A DNA stretch of 64,000 nucleotides, taken from contig DF239310.1 of NCBI GenBank assembly GCA_000507305.1, forward strand, positions 62,001-126,000. The letters are read 5' to 3'. Of this stretch, positions 11,813 to 24,051 are shown piece by piece. Within the stretch, counting starts at the first letter, position 1. Each line of letters begins with the position of its first letter. A program made the translations under genes and the position numbers. Under the pieces are notes generated by a model. That model ran no database searches. It was not told where the DNA came from and saw only the letters and a program-made list of their open reading frames with translations. Source of the stretch: Breviolum minutum Mf 1.05b.01. Taxonomy: Eukaryota; Sar; Dinophyceae; Suessiales; Symbiodiniaceae.

Positions 11813-12842
11813 AAGGCCTCAATATGGGGTTATTACTCCATCAATTTTTCCTCAAAATAAGGCTGCTGATATGACCCTGACTGGGAGGGGGAAGAACTCA
11901 AGCTATGTCCATTTGGCAGTATCTATGTATATATTATATATATATATATATCTGTATATAATAAATATTATATAATGCATAATAAAATACATGTATATCA
12001 CAACGTGCATGCTAACCGCTAGATGTATACAGGAATATTTCCCCCACTTGGCTCAAATTGATTCAAGTGCCAGTTTCAGAGTGGTCATATTTTCATCATG
12101 TTTCATCTTCCCATATTAATTATTGCCTCGGTGACTTTGGTAGAAACTACCCACCGAAAATGTGGTCATTTGGATCGAATTCCTCCCAACAAAAAGGCCA
12201 GGCAAACACCTTGGGTTCCGAAACTGCACAACCTGCTCTCTGAGGGACTTTGGACCTGAGGTTTTCCAACAATGTCTTTTTTGTATACTTTGGGGGTAAC
12301 AAAAGCGCATTTGGGATGTCCAACAGTTGAACAAAAACGTGTGATTTTCTGGTGGCCAACAGAAGTAAGAAACGAACACACAGAAAATACAAAACTCTAA
12401 TCCCATTGCATGATGCTGGTTGATGAGTAGGCATCCTTTTGGAGGCTTACTATAATCCATGTATAACTAGAAAGTAATAATCCCCGATCTATACATATCA
12501 TATATGTATAGATATGCTGTATGTGTATGTAAATTGCATTTATATATATATATATACAATAATATTTGTTATATAAAAATACCTTCAGTAACCCAAAGGT
12601 TTTTGTTCCTTGCTCAGTTGCCCAGAACTGGAAAAACCTCGTATTTTGTTTTGGGTGCTTGGAGTATCGATTTCCATGCTGACTTTTACAGTCTTAAACT
12701 ATTCCTATTACCATCCAGGGGGGTATGCAGGGAATATGTAGATGTTGTGTTTCTTTCAAAACCTCTTTTTTCACGTTTACCTGCCAACAAAAGTACGGCG
12801 TACGGCATTTTTGAGATAGAAATCATGAACATAGTAAATGAT

Positions 12843-12966
12843 ATAATTGGGTGGTCCCACTTCCCAGTCCCAGTACAGTAATAGTTTAAAAATAATCCCC
12901 GAACCTAAACATGTAATAATCCGGGTGGTCACTATTTCTGGGAAGGGGGACAACCCAAAGTATAAT
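12843..12966. repeat. Inverted-repeat element M, single copy
   Basis: TTGGGTGGTCCCACTTCCCA opposes GGGAAGGGGGACAACCCAAA. Confidence 0.72.
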
Positions 12967-13397
12967 TGAGCCACGGAAAAAAAAACCTCGTACTTTCCAT
13001 CAAACTGGTTGTTTAATAGGCATCCTGCATCGTTACAATGGTTTATTAATCCCCATGTTATTGTGGAGTATAATCCACTATATACCCTAAACATCCCTAA
13101 ACAACTAGGTAACCTTTTTTCATTGCTCACTTACAGAACTTCCTGAATTCCTACATGTTTTCTTTGTTTCTTGTGTCATTGTGGTTCAAGCTTTTGCCTG
13201 CATTTAGTCTGGAGGACCAACGACATCACACTTTGACTGATGCCAGAAATTTTGGTTCAACTTCCCTTCACCAAAATCCCAGGAGATGATTGGCATCCCA
13301 AAATAAACCACCAAAAGACCTTTTCAAGAGTTCTTTTGTTGTGAGGATTTTAGAAGATTCGGCCTACTAAAAAGTAGTAAACTACTAAACTACACAT

Positions 13398-13575
13398 CTT
13401 CAACGGTCACTTTGGAAAAAAATCATGAACTCATTTGCTGGCAGCAAAAGTACAATTTACCACCCTGTGAAACCAAGAAACTTTGCGTCCCACTGAGATT
13501 GGCCTCAACTGCTGGGGAGTTGAAGAATTGTTCACCACCCACTTTGTTTCAAGAGATCCAGGGAGATGTTTCTTC
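13398..13575 (+). CDS. Possible exon, unknown protein
   Basis: A frame without ATG reads LEKNHELICWQQKYNLPPCE and on to SPPTLFQEIQGDVSS, ending at TTC|GTAAAA. It has coding-like composition. No family is recognised. Confidence 0.22.
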
Positions 13576-14106
13576 GTAAAATTTCCACCCTTCTCTCGGG
13601 GGAGACTTTAAAGAGACATCTAAAAAAAATGGTACCTCCATACCCAGCCTTCTTGAAAAACCAGAGTGGTTTGAACAGAACTAAGGATTCTTGGATGATC
13701 CGGGATCCGTTTTGGACAGCTCGTAACTGGACAGATTTTTACCACACCCCATATCTACACCATGGAAAAGGATGATTTGTTCCTCTCAACCTCTAGGGAG
13801 TTTTAGTGTCCATCTTGGCGTTTAGGGATGTAAGCAGTTTGCAACTAGTTCCTCGGGGAGAAATATACGTCTATGTTGGCTGGGACGTTCATTGTTGTAG
13901 CTTCAAGGCCCGATAGTAGATGTATTTGGGCACAATAAAAATCGTTCTGAGTGTATGATCTCAAAACTCTATCTACCAGAAACATGTTAGTGTAAGTTGA
14001 TTCCTAGAGACAAACACAAAATAAAAATAAACACAAGATGTTCAAGTCTCCTATAAATGTTGTACAAGCAACCTAATCTAACAACATCTCACAACTAAAA
14101 CACAAG

Positions 14107-14107
14107 C

Positions 14108-14195
<88 letters not shown>
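14107..14195 (+). repeat. CAA trinucleotide tract, about 29 units
   Basis: Uninterrupted CAA repeats cover about 89 bp. On either strand the tract could be read as a homopolymer (Gln, Asn or Thr; or Cys, Val or Leu), but no flanking coding frame supports that. Confidence 0.95.
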
Positions 14196-14282
14196 TGCAA
14201 CAGTCCTAATTCCCTATCGTTTGATCTTACTGTTAAAAAAACTCATCCAACAATAAAACATATGCAAATAAGTATACCCTAG

Positions 14283-14372
14283 GCTCCCAAAGGCCTTGTG
14301 AGGTATTTGGACCAACAAAGACTGGCCCAAAAGACCAAACCCGAGCAGGTAATTGGAAGACTAAGGATAAAC
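14283..14372. repeat. Dispersed repeat N, copy 1
   Basis: GAGGTATTTGGACC and CAAACCCGAGCAGGTAATTG recur at 56114-56206. Confidence 0.55.
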
Positions 14373-14627
14373 ACAACCCTTCCCTAGGTCTCCCAAACCC
14401 AGCTGGCCATGGGAGACGCGTCCAAGGCCTTGAGATAGCGATCCGGCAATCCATGGGCATTTTGGGGGGGGATTCCCTGGGATTCCACCGAGAATGGGAA
14501 CAACTATTTTCCATCAATGAGGGCTTTTTGGGGGGATTCCCGAACGAAACACCAGCATTTAGGCTGACCAACCGGCGGTTTGGTCGCTATAATCTGCCCA
14601 ATGTTCAAAGACATTCCATTATATTGA

Positions 14628-14677
14628 TCCCTAGACATCCAAACACCTCCTGACAAGGTAGTTGGATGTCTAGGGGA
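14628..14677. repeat. Short palindrome O
   Basis: TCCCTAGACATCCAA and TTGGATGTCTAGGGG form a hairpin with a loop of about 20 bases. Half of it recurs near 18810-18840. Confidence 0.7.
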
Positions 14678-15091
14678 TTGGTTCATAGGGACCCTTATCA
14701 TGTGTTGTTTAATCCCCATATAATTGAATTGTATTGAATTGTACAATCCCCTGCATTACCAAACCAACCGGGGTTTTAATCACTGCTCGAATGATGTTTT
14801 GAATTCTCAAAAATCCATGTCCAAACTACGCCACCCGGTAGGACCCTTAAGTCTTGGACTCGCAGTTCCGGCGTCGACTGAAGCCTTGCTAGGAACAAAC
14901 AATCGGCCGAAGGCCCCCAGGCAAAAACGCTGGAAAATTGCACCAGTTTTGGGTGAAGAGCTGCTGTTTTTAACAGGTGCAACTGTTGAAATTGTATCTA
15001 CCGCTAGTTGGAAACTAAATTGTATCAGTTAAGGATAGATAAGTCATGTCGCACCAGAGTGGAGACTAGCTTTTTGTAGAAACAAAACATT

Positions 15092-15191
15092 CCCTAAGGA
15101 TCATTGGACCCTCAAAACTGGCTATTTTGAGGACCCTACCCCTGCTATACAGGTTCAAACCCTTCCATTGGAGGGTCCAAGATCCTTAGGG
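15092..15191. repeat. Family G element, near-identical second copy
   Basis: CCCTAAGGATCATTGGACCC opposes GGGTCCAAGATCCTTAGGG. The interior is nearly identical to the copy at 10257. Confidence 0.9.
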
Positions 15192-15551
15192 TTGAACACT
15201 GTGTAACACAAGCAACTCAAGCCAAAGTTATTGTGTATTTCTTCCCTGCTTGACTCCTGTCGAAGTCCACCCATCAATCAATTGGCTTTTTAGCTTGCTC
15301 ACCGGCTAGCAAAATGGGTCACCGGTGTTAAAGTTGGCGAAATAAAGCACCCATCATTTTTTTCCAATAGGACCCAAATAGGAAAAAGAAGCGACTCTAG
15401 AGATGAAGGGATTCTCTTCATTGCTATGTTAGTTCATTGAATAGAGGGAAGTTTGGTCATGTTTTGTTGGTAGAAAAGGCGGATGGCAAATGACTGCCGA
15501 GTCTCACGAAGAACAGAAGGTTGGTTAGATTCATAAGTTCCGGCTCTATTA

Positions 15552-15660
15552 CCCTGGGATCCAATCACATCCTGAGAATGGTAATGGAACCTAAAACCTA
15601 TGCTGACGAGGTGATTGAATATCCCAATCATTATCTGAGAATATGACTGCATGCCTAGGG
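15552..15660. repeat. Family J Tourist-like element
   Basis: CCCTGGGATCCAATCAC and GACTGCATGCCTAGGG ends are flanked by TTA on both sides. Confidence 0.78.
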
Positions 15661-16261
15661 TTATGCCATCTATACTGTAGTATTGGTGGGTACCAAAACA
15701 TAACGTTGCCTTGAACACAATAATTGGTTCAAAACCTACCACCACAAGACTAAACAAGTCAAAAGGCACTGCATATCTGCAAAAAATAACTCAAACATTG
15801 GAGAACCAAATTCCATAACATACCATTCAATAATCATCACGATATCAAACAAAATGTGAGATTTTATCATATTATTGAATTTGGTGCTTAAAACCTAATG
15901 GTTTACGATCAAACAAAATATACTGTAGTAGATCGTTTCCAGAAAATTCATGGAGCCATTGTTGAAACACACCTATGGTTTTCCAACAACTCACGCTGTT
16001 TTTTTTTGAGAAGATGCAGTACAGTAGATATTTCAAAAGGGATGATCGCAGCCCCTACAAGTATTATCCGTATGATCAGCAGGTCCAATCACAACCCCAA
16101 CTTGTGATTTTTGGACAAGTGCTCAGCAAGTAAAGCCACTACACCATGCCTACAATTTTACCAAACATCCATGGGATGTTTTTCGTAGCGTCTACCAGTC
16201 TCACCTGTCCAGCCTAATCTAAGGCCACCCCATTTCAGCCTAAGATTTCCCATTGACGGAT

Positions 16262-16372
16262 CCCATAAAAAACGATGGTTGGGGTATGTTTATACTAATT
16301 TAAACCTACAAAATCAGCCGTTCATGTAGGTAAATATACCAATCGTCCCATGGATCTTATGGCTTGGTGTCA
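16262..16372. repeat. Family C, diverged left arm
   Basis: The right arm TGTAGGTAAATATACC with CCATGGATCTTATGG is clear. The left arm is weak. Confidence 0.65.
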
Positions 16373-17472
16373 TCTTTTTGGGATGCTTAAGTGACCCGAA
16401 CTCACAGGTTAAGTGACCTCCAGCTAACGGATCAAAAGGTCACGACTTGAATCACCTGGTCTCTGGGAAAATTTCGGGTATTATGGTTGGAATCTGAGCT
16501 CATCTATCAACCTTTCTCCACCTTTACGTACCCCCAACTTCCGGCCGCTTTGCCTTCGGAAAGCCTTATGTGTACAAGGCAAGTGCCAACCTTCCGATGG
16601 TAGCTGGAGTGGGATTTGGTGGAAAGTTGGGAGTTTACCCCACAAAGGGCGTTTGTGTGTTATTTAAAAAAACATGTCACTACTCTAGTTTAGGGTTGTG
16701 AAGGGTTTAGGGCTTTCTTAGGGGAGGAATTGTTGGCAAACGCCCACCAGTAGGAAGTTGGTATTTTTGGAGTCAAAGTCATTTATGAGTATGGATGGAT
16801 TGGGGGCATAGTTTGTGCTATAAGGAAGGACTCCACCATTGATAAAAAGGTGGAGACTAGACTGCAGGTTGGTGGTGAATGGTTTTTCAGCCTTTGTAGG
16901 AATCTAGGTTTCGAGGGGAGTGTCCATTGTGGGGCATTCATCCGGTATACGATCATTTTGCAACAATAATAAACCGCCAACCCAAACCACAAACCATATA
17001 GATCAAGGAAACATGAATTCAGGACATCTGCAAGTAGCGAAAAATACTCTGTAATACCCAAGCGCGGCCCAAACAAGTAACTATATACATCTACAATCTA
17101 CCCACATTTTTCTTGGATTTCTCAGATCCATTTGGCAAGGTTTTTCATATCATATTGTAATCATGCTTCGCTAAAGGCTCTCAAATCTACTTGAAAAAAC
17201 ACCATTTTGGAAGAGATATCCCTTCCATTGGCTTGGCCATTAACCTCCTAATAACCATTAAATCCCAGGTATCAACGAAAACCTGGTTGCTTGAACAAAA
17301 AAAATGATTCCCAACTACATAATTCCTACTCAACATTGCAGAACATATCAAAAGATGACAGAAAATAGAATTTCATCTCCAACTTTCATCATACAACAAA
17401 AAAAATCACATCAAGTTGTTGGAATCTCATCCTTGGAATCCCAAGCTTAAAAAAAAAAACAATAACTCAAAC

Positions 17473-17580
17473 TGCCAGCCATGCTTGCAGCAATGGACAT
17501 TCCAGGCCTTCATGTACTTCCAGAAGTTCAATGGCTGCATCCAACAAGGAATCAACAACGTTGGACGTGGCACAATCCAC
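17473..17580 (-). CDS. Possible internal exon, unknown protein
   Basis: A 36-codon segment lies between ttctcacag|GTG and GGCA|GTTTGAG, in phase 0 at both ends. It reads as an amphipathic helix with NVVDSLLDAAIELLEVHEG in its centre. AG|G and GT match the splice style of the COMT gene. No family is recognised. The call rests on splice sites plus composition only. Confidence 0.35.
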
Positions 17581-18159
17581 CTGTGAGAACCCTGTCTGAC
17601 CGGTCGGCACCGTAAAGGGGCGGGAGTGTCGAAAAGTCCAAAAATTCGGAAAAATTCAAGGGTTCCATGACTTTTTGTTTGGAAGCTTGAAACGCGTTTC
17701 ATGATTTTCGTAGTTAGTTAAATGCTAGAAGATTGCAACATCACACTGAGGTAAATATTCCCAAATCTGAACTTGATCACCCCTTTGAGTACGGGCCACC
17801 TTTTGTAGTTGATATCATCCCAAGAAAAAACTGAGTTTCGGTATCGGTATGGCTACATTTCTATAGGGTTTTACTTAAAGCAATAAAGGGTACAGCACAT
17901 CCCAGACCATCTCTTGATCCAATTTCACCCACAAAAAATCCAGAAAAAATAGGCCAACTGGGCCCCCATATTGCTCGCCAACATCCCTAGATGTTGCTTG
18001 GTCTTGGTTCGTTTCTCTTTTCGGACAGTTGTGACTTGGGCGGCTGATTTCGTCATGTCGGCAATGTTTCGTGTTTGTCCCTTAAGGGAGGGATTTAATC
18101 AAAAGTCTACGGCCAAGTCTTCACCAAATAAAAGTACGTCAAGATATCGAATATCTACT

Positions 18160-18247
18160 CCCATAGAATCCATTGATGGTTTACCACCATTTAGTTGATT
18201 TGTATGGTACATGTAGGTAAATATGCCAGTCCCATGGATCCTAAAGG
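18160..18247. repeat. Family C palindromic element
   Basis: CCCATAGAATCCATTG opposes CCAGTCCCATGGATCC. Confidence 0.75.
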
Positions 18248-18451
18248 ATTTACATTAGTACAAACAGGGAAAAGTGGATCTTTTTGTAGCTACAGCAGCT
18301 ATTCATGGGACTCCATGGCACCTACGTGGAAAGACTCTACACATGAAAACCTGAGAGACTTTAGCGAGAACCGGAACATCCACATTTTTCAAACAGCTTT
18401 ACCGACTGGAAATGTGAGCTTCTTTCTTGAAGGGGTCACCTGAGTGTTAAA

Positions 18452-18552
18452 CTAAGATTGGTAGTTTCAACCCAATTGAAAATATTAGACAAATTGGATC
18501 ATCTCCCCAAGTAAGGCTAAAAATAAAAGAAATATTTGAAACCACGACCCAG
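18452..18552. repeat. Family B, diverged copy
   Basis: The GGTAGTTTCAACCCAATTG core and ATATTTGAAACCACGACC arm are present. No clear duplication. Confidence 0.7.
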
Positions 18553-20053
18553 GTGCATATGTTGCAATATACCGAAGCCTCACTTTGAAATCCTTCCAAC
18601 CCCTCCAGCCCCGGCCCCGCACCACGAGTTCTGCAATGATTTCATCCTCTGAGAGCAAGTGACACCTGACGATGAAAACCAGTGACCAAGGGCCACCAGG
18701 AATCGTCCTCGTATTTGGCCTAAAACCCACGGACATCATCAACCCTAAAACATCCCAAACACCTGAGGTTTGGTATTTGGACCCCACAAAATATAGCAAA
18801 AACACCAAATGTCAGGAGGTATGACTGGATGTCTAGGGCAAATAAAATACCTACTTGTGATTTTCAAGGATTTCGATTGTGCTCCAAGCAATTTGGCATT
18901 AAATAGGAACACTTTTTATATACATCATCCTCAGATCCTTAAGTTCTTTCACTGGTTAGTTATGTACCCTCCTTTTGTTGTAACCGTTTTCGTACATATC
19001 AATATATTGTACACAGTCTGACTCATCTGTTGGAGATGGCCGAACTGTTTGATCAAATGGAGCAGTATATGGTCTATCAACAGTAGCAATTGAGAACAAA
19101 CAGCGGGATATCCATCAGGCTTTATAAGTGAATTACCTTGGCATCATGCCCACCTCAACATCTCTAGAAAAAAATCTAAGCCACGCGGCAAAAACATGGA
19201 AACAACTCGACGTTTCAAAGGAATCAATTGCTATTGTTTGGGCATCTTGAAAAACATCCTTAAACCACTCAGGAGTTGGGTCGCAAACACCTCCCTTTTC
19301 AAAGAAGAACATTGATCTAAGATCATCTGAGTCCAAGAAAAAGTCCGCTGAGTATCCCTGCCACTTCTCCGGAAAGAAGACCTGTCCGCGTAAGAAACCC
19401 AAACATCAACAAAAAACTCCTCGATGAAGGTGCTGAATTTCCTCTGAAAAATTGGACCCGTCCAAATTCCTTTCTATACATGTTTTTGCTCAGTACCAAA
19501 AAAACACTGTGCAACCCACGACCAAAATATAGAATAAATCCAAAGGATCACTCATATCACTCTTTTCTTTGGTTGGGAATCCTCAAACAGGGGTCATCGT
19601 ACTGCCACCCCAAACGCTGCACTCGTACAAGGGAAATCCCTCAAGGACTACAATACATTTCAGCATCGAGTTTGATTCCCGCCAAAATGGGTTACCCTCC
19701 TGGGAACTGTTCCATATCCCAACAAAAACACATATACTTTGAGTCGATGATGTTCCTTTTCCACAGTTGGGATATGCACTCGTCCCCTGAAGCCTAAAAA
19801 AAAACGACTTTGAAAAAAGGGTGTACTGTAAAACCCCTATGGCCGAAAACCCATGAGTTTTTTGAGAAATTTATTTTTGGACCAACCCACCACCTAAAAT
19901 AATTATTTAAGGCACCCCATAGTTTTTCTGAGGTAACTGACCCCCTGTTACGGGCCCTTGACTCCACTTATTACTGGTGAGCACCCGGAAATTCCAAGCC
20001 TTCACCGCGTCTCGTGTGGATTGCCGTCCGGGACCTTGGTCAGGTATAGACAT

Positions 20054-20149
20054 AGCTAGAACCCATATGGGGCCCCTGGTTTTTGATTTGAATTTTGGCC
20101 TTGTTTTGGAGGGTTGACCTTCAAAACTAGAAGTCAGTTGGGTTCTAGG
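20054..20149. repeat. Family I element, opposite orientation
   Basis: AGCTAGAACCCATATGGGG opposes GTCAGTTGGGTTCTAGG. Confidence 0.82.
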
Positions 20150-20433
20150 TATTTCAAAATAAACATGCACATAGTTGATGTACGTCAACTATTTGAATTG
20201 GAGGAATCAAAACCTAAGGCAATGTTGGCATTTTTTAACTACCTAGCAATTCATAATGTGACCTTTTTTTACGGGATGGCAACCCTTTAAGATAATTGAT
20301 TTTTTTTAGTGACCAACGGTCCAACCGTTATCCAGCATCCTTTGTCGCATCACTTCGGCTTATCACCTCATCACTTGCAACCCTTGCAGTTTCAAAGTCA
20401 AGGTTGCAGGCCTGACGACTAACAAATGACAAT

Positions 20434-20545
20434 CCCATATATATATATAATTATAGGATCCATGTATGGTATTTTTACCTATACATTTAACATAAAAATC
20501 AACCAAACGTAGGTAAATATATCTTTCGTCCCATGGGATCCTATG
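20434..20545. repeat. Family C element with a TA expansion in its left arm
   Basis: CCCAT, then an AT run, then TAGGATCCATGTATGG is on the left. CCATGGGATCCTATG is on the right. Confidence 0.75.
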
Positions 20546-20666
20546 ACCAATGGAAACTTCCAACCCTTTGCGTCGATGGAATCAAGCAAGTCATATTCTC
20601 AGATGATTGACCGAATCTCGGGTGTCCAGACATCACCGACACGAAACGCATTCATTGGACATTTTA

Positions 20667-20780
20667 CCCTAAGGATCCAGGTGTGTCCTAAGAAAGGGAT
20701 GAACGCTATAATCCTATTGTGGGGATGGAATTTGGGACCATCAAACGTACTCGATCCGGGAGGGGTATGGATCCTTAGGG
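20667..20780. repeat. Family F Tourist-like element
   Basis: CCCTAAGGATCCAGGTGTG opposes TATGGATCCTTAGGG. Flanked by TTA on both sides. Confidence 0.88.
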
Positions 20781-20840
20781 TTAGGTTCCATTTTTCAACC
20801 GTTCTCAGTTTCGCCAGGATCCCTATAAGGATTTAGATAT

Positions 20841-20958
20841 ATGGGGGTTTCCAAAAATAGGGGTACCCCAAAATGTGATGGTTTATAATGGAAAACCATG
20901 GAAAACCCTATTGAAATGGATGATTTGGGGGTACCACCATTTTCGGAAACATCCATAT
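20841..20958. repeat. Family E MITE-like element
   Basis: ATGGGGGTTTCCAAAAATAG opposes CATTTTCGGAAACATCCAT. Confidence 0.85.
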
Positions 20959-22110
20959 GAGGCGCCGTCAAAATATATTATAATTGTCTAGTATGTTTTT
21001 GAAGGGTTATCGTTTTTTGGGGGGGGCCATATCGTTTTACAGCGTTTCGTGCATGTCCGATGTCATTTTCAACCCCTCCCTACTAAATTGGTCTTCGCTT
21101 ATTTTGACCGTGGCTCATATAAATTGAGATTTTTCTTTCCCTGAGCATCCCAAACCCTCCGTCGCATCGCGGCTTTCTCTGGGAAAACCACGTAAAGCTG
21201 CAACGACCTGAGGATTTTCTGGCGTTTCGAACGTCCACGGCTGCCACGTAGAATCTGTTTCACCGGAAAAATCCCACCAAACTGATCGCTTGTTTAAGAA
21301 GGCATGGTAAGAACATTATATTCAATGATTTAAACGAATCAAGAATGCAATTTATACTCTGATAAACTGACATGGCCATGCAAATCCTTGTTTTTTTGTA
21401 GATAGACATCGTCAAAGGCTTCTTTTTGAGTTGCCATGTCTTGCTACCAGAGTGTACTGTTTTTTTCTCTGGGGGTTTGAAGATGTTTAACACCCAACTA
21501 CCACCCGTGACGAAATAAACCGATGGTTTGAATGTTATGCCTCATGGATCTTTAGAAACGCAATGGCCTGAAAATGGGCTTTCCCAAAACAAAAACAGTC
21601 TCCTAACCACCGTTATTCAGGGACTATCTTATTTTTAGAGAGAGCATTCAAAATAACAGGAAGAGCTCTTCACTATTTTCCATTAAATGACAGGGAGGTA
21701 AGCCACAACTATAGCCAGCTTTTTGGTTTCAAGCGGGTATGTCATCTTGAAAGGTTGCACCATCCTTCATGGGCCATGGTTCATGTGGCTCGCCTGATGG
21801 TGCGCCTCTTGTGCTCGGGTCCAGCGTTGGTACATGTGCCGCCCCTCCGGGGTATCCTGCCAGGAGGACGTTTTATGCCAACAGCTAGACATTCAGAACC
21901 GCTATTATATAGCCTGGTGCAGCAAAACAAGAACTGAGGGTGCAAAAGGAGGTTTCCTTAGTTGGGCATCTAAACTTTTGAAATCCAAAGATGACATCAT
22001 CTCAGTTTCAATATGGCTAGTTGCTTCTTTTCGAATGCAACGTTAAACATATATTTATATAGTAATATGTTGGGAAAGGACATACAAGACAAAACAATGA
22101 GAAGGACATA

Positions 22111-22306
22111 CCCATAGGATCCATGTGTGGCATATTTACCTACACCCGGTTGACTTTTATTTTACATGTATAGATGAATATACTATATCTAGTTGGTGGT
22201 TTCAACCCATTTGAAAAATATTAGTCAAATTGGAAATCTTCCCCAAATAGGGGTGAAAATAAAGAATATTTGAAACCACCACCTAGATATACATGGATCC
22301 TATGGG
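22111..22306. repeat. Family C element split by family B
   Basis: CCCATAGGATCCATGTG is on the left and ACATGGATCCTATGGG on the right, with the family B copy 22189-22286 inside. Confidence 0.88.
22189..22286. repeat. Family B element nested in family C
   Basis: CTAGTTGGTGGTTTCAACCC and GAAACCACCACCTAG are flanked by ATAT. It interrupts a family C copy whose two halves lie on either side. Confidence 0.9.
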
Positions 22307-22419
22307 ACAAAGTCCTTTTTCAACAAATCCAAAAACGGTTCATTGGATTCGTCCTTTGCCCTGGGGTATCCTTTAAGCAACGTTTTGAAAATCCTTTTTT
22401 GGTGGCCATCAAAACTGTA

Positions 22420-22532
22420 TACCCTCCTGAAGTTTAACAGCAAACGCCCCTGAAAAGTTACCGAAACCCAATAGGAAAGTAGTCTTCCAACCAGCATTTT
22501 TCAGGGGCGAGCTGTTAAACTTCGGGAGGGTA
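22420..22532. repeat. Family H element
   Basis: TACCCTCCTGAAGTTTAACA opposes GTTAAACTTCGGGAGGGTA. Confidence 0.85.
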
Positions 22533-23731
22533 ACACTGGCAACCAGAAGCTTCTCCATACCTTCTCAAAAATTGTTTTTGAAAACACCAGATTGGACCTA
22601 AAAAACAAAGGTGAAAAGGTGTAAGAAGAGGAGACTATAGGTGATAGATGTCTAAGAGAGTAACATGTTCCGTTTGCAGTCTAACAGAGTGAACACACGA
22701 AACCCAAGTCCAGGATTTTGCCAGAAAGTAGCAACATGCTGTGGTGTTCGCCGACAAGAATCTCACAACATCATGTACGGTTTTCTCTGCAGCGTGGTAA
22801 AATTTGAAGGTTGGCTTTTCCCCGTTCACCAAATTCCGGTCATCCCCAGAACCAAAACAAAAACAATCGTCTGCGAGAAAACCATCCAACATGTTTTTGT
22901 CAAAACTTGCAATCCAACTCATTCATCCAAGGTATGGAATGGAATCGTCGTCCTTGTTGATGGAAGAGATCACATTCTCCAAGAGTCTTTCTCGTGCAGA
23001 TTCAGCGACCTTATTATGGAACTTTTTGTATCTAAATCTCTGTGACATGACTTCATATATGAAGAGTGTGTTTTCAAAAACTCCCAAAGATCCGCTATAG
23101 AGAAAATTGGAAACCAAACTACATTCATAAGGATCTACAATGAAGTTCTACCTAGCATCCCTGCACTGTAGAACTGGTGAACTGGTGGTGTATGCTTACA
23201 ATATAATCTTATCCCCTCATCCACAAAGGTGGATCTTGTTCGGTTCCAATCCCATCAACTGATTGTGGGCATTCCTGGTTCCTTCATATCCATCAGGTCT
23301 TGTTTAGATGACGATGAACATGGGAACCCATATTGGCTGTACGAGCAATTCATGTTTGAACGAAACACACAGAGACCACTCAACTGGCTGTGATCAATGC
23401 TCTCTAACCTGAAGGTTGAACACGCCTTCCCATGAGGGGAAAAATCACTTACCCTGAACTGTTGTTTTCAAAATCTATTTCATAACAGGAAATTTGTCTA
23501 ACAAGCGTTCAACCAAATTCGTTCACCAGTGATATATTTGATACATCATGGTGCTACTACATACTTGCCTCTCATGCTCTATCCATATATGATACCAGCC
23601 ATCAATTCCCCCCAACAAAAATACTTTTGAAAATTGCTTCCGCATCGCGATCTTTTAAAAGGAGTGGTCTATCACCTTGCATCAATGTTGAAAAGGTTTG
23701 GGATCCAAAGCTGAAAGGTCTACTGTACCTA

Positions 23732-23841
23732 TACCCTCCCTTAAACAAACAGTTTGCCCCTATAAATAGGCTGGGCTCCAAAAGGAAAGTTCCAACCATC
23801 CATTTTCAGGTGCGTTTGCTGTTAGCTTTTGGGGGAGTGTA
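23732..23841. repeat. Family H element
   Basis: TACCCTCCCTTAAACAAACA opposes TAGCTTTTGGGGGAGTGTA. Confidence 0.78.
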
Positions 23842-23906
23842 ATATTTATAAATGGGGTCGTCTATATGGGCTATTACGAGAGGTGAAACGCCTTGTTAAC
23901 TAGAAC

Positions 23907-24051
23907 ACAAGGTGGGCCCCTACTAGATATAGATGGCGTTTTTATAACCCCTATAAAATAGCCAAAATTTACAAGGTTCCCTATGGTTATTTCACCCCTG
24001 TAATAAATGGAGTTATATATTTCACCAGCTGGTTTTATGGGCCCACCTTGT
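23907..24051. repeat. Family D MITE-like element
   Basis: ACAAGGTGGGCCCCTACTAG opposes TTATGGGCCCACCTTGT. Confidence 0.85.

Larger units (their letters stand above)
12967..15091. other. No gene proven; CAA tract and exon-like patches
   Basis: This stretch holds the CAA tract, repeat N, palindrome O and several protein-like frames (13398-13575, 13620-13775, 14400-14628). None shows a recognised family. Confidence 0.45.
15661..20053. other. No gene proven; exon-like patches on both strands
   Basis: Protein-like frames occur on the minus strand at about 16003-16063 and 17473-17580 and on the plus strand at about 16500-16670 and 17970-18150. Mixed strands without known motifs argue for caution. 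Confidence 0.45.

Noticed and set aside
14107-14195. CAA tract read as a polyglutamine, polyasparagine or polythreonine coding repeat
   Set aside because: No open frame with coding character continues on either side. It is treated as a microsatellite.
16003-16063. A minus-strand segment reading AAIIPFEISTVLHLLKKK before a GTGAGT donor, resembling the end of S6 in Slo-type potassium channels
   Set aside because: No pore signature (TVGYGD-like) or RCK motif was found upstream or downstream, so the resemblance is too short to support a channel gene.
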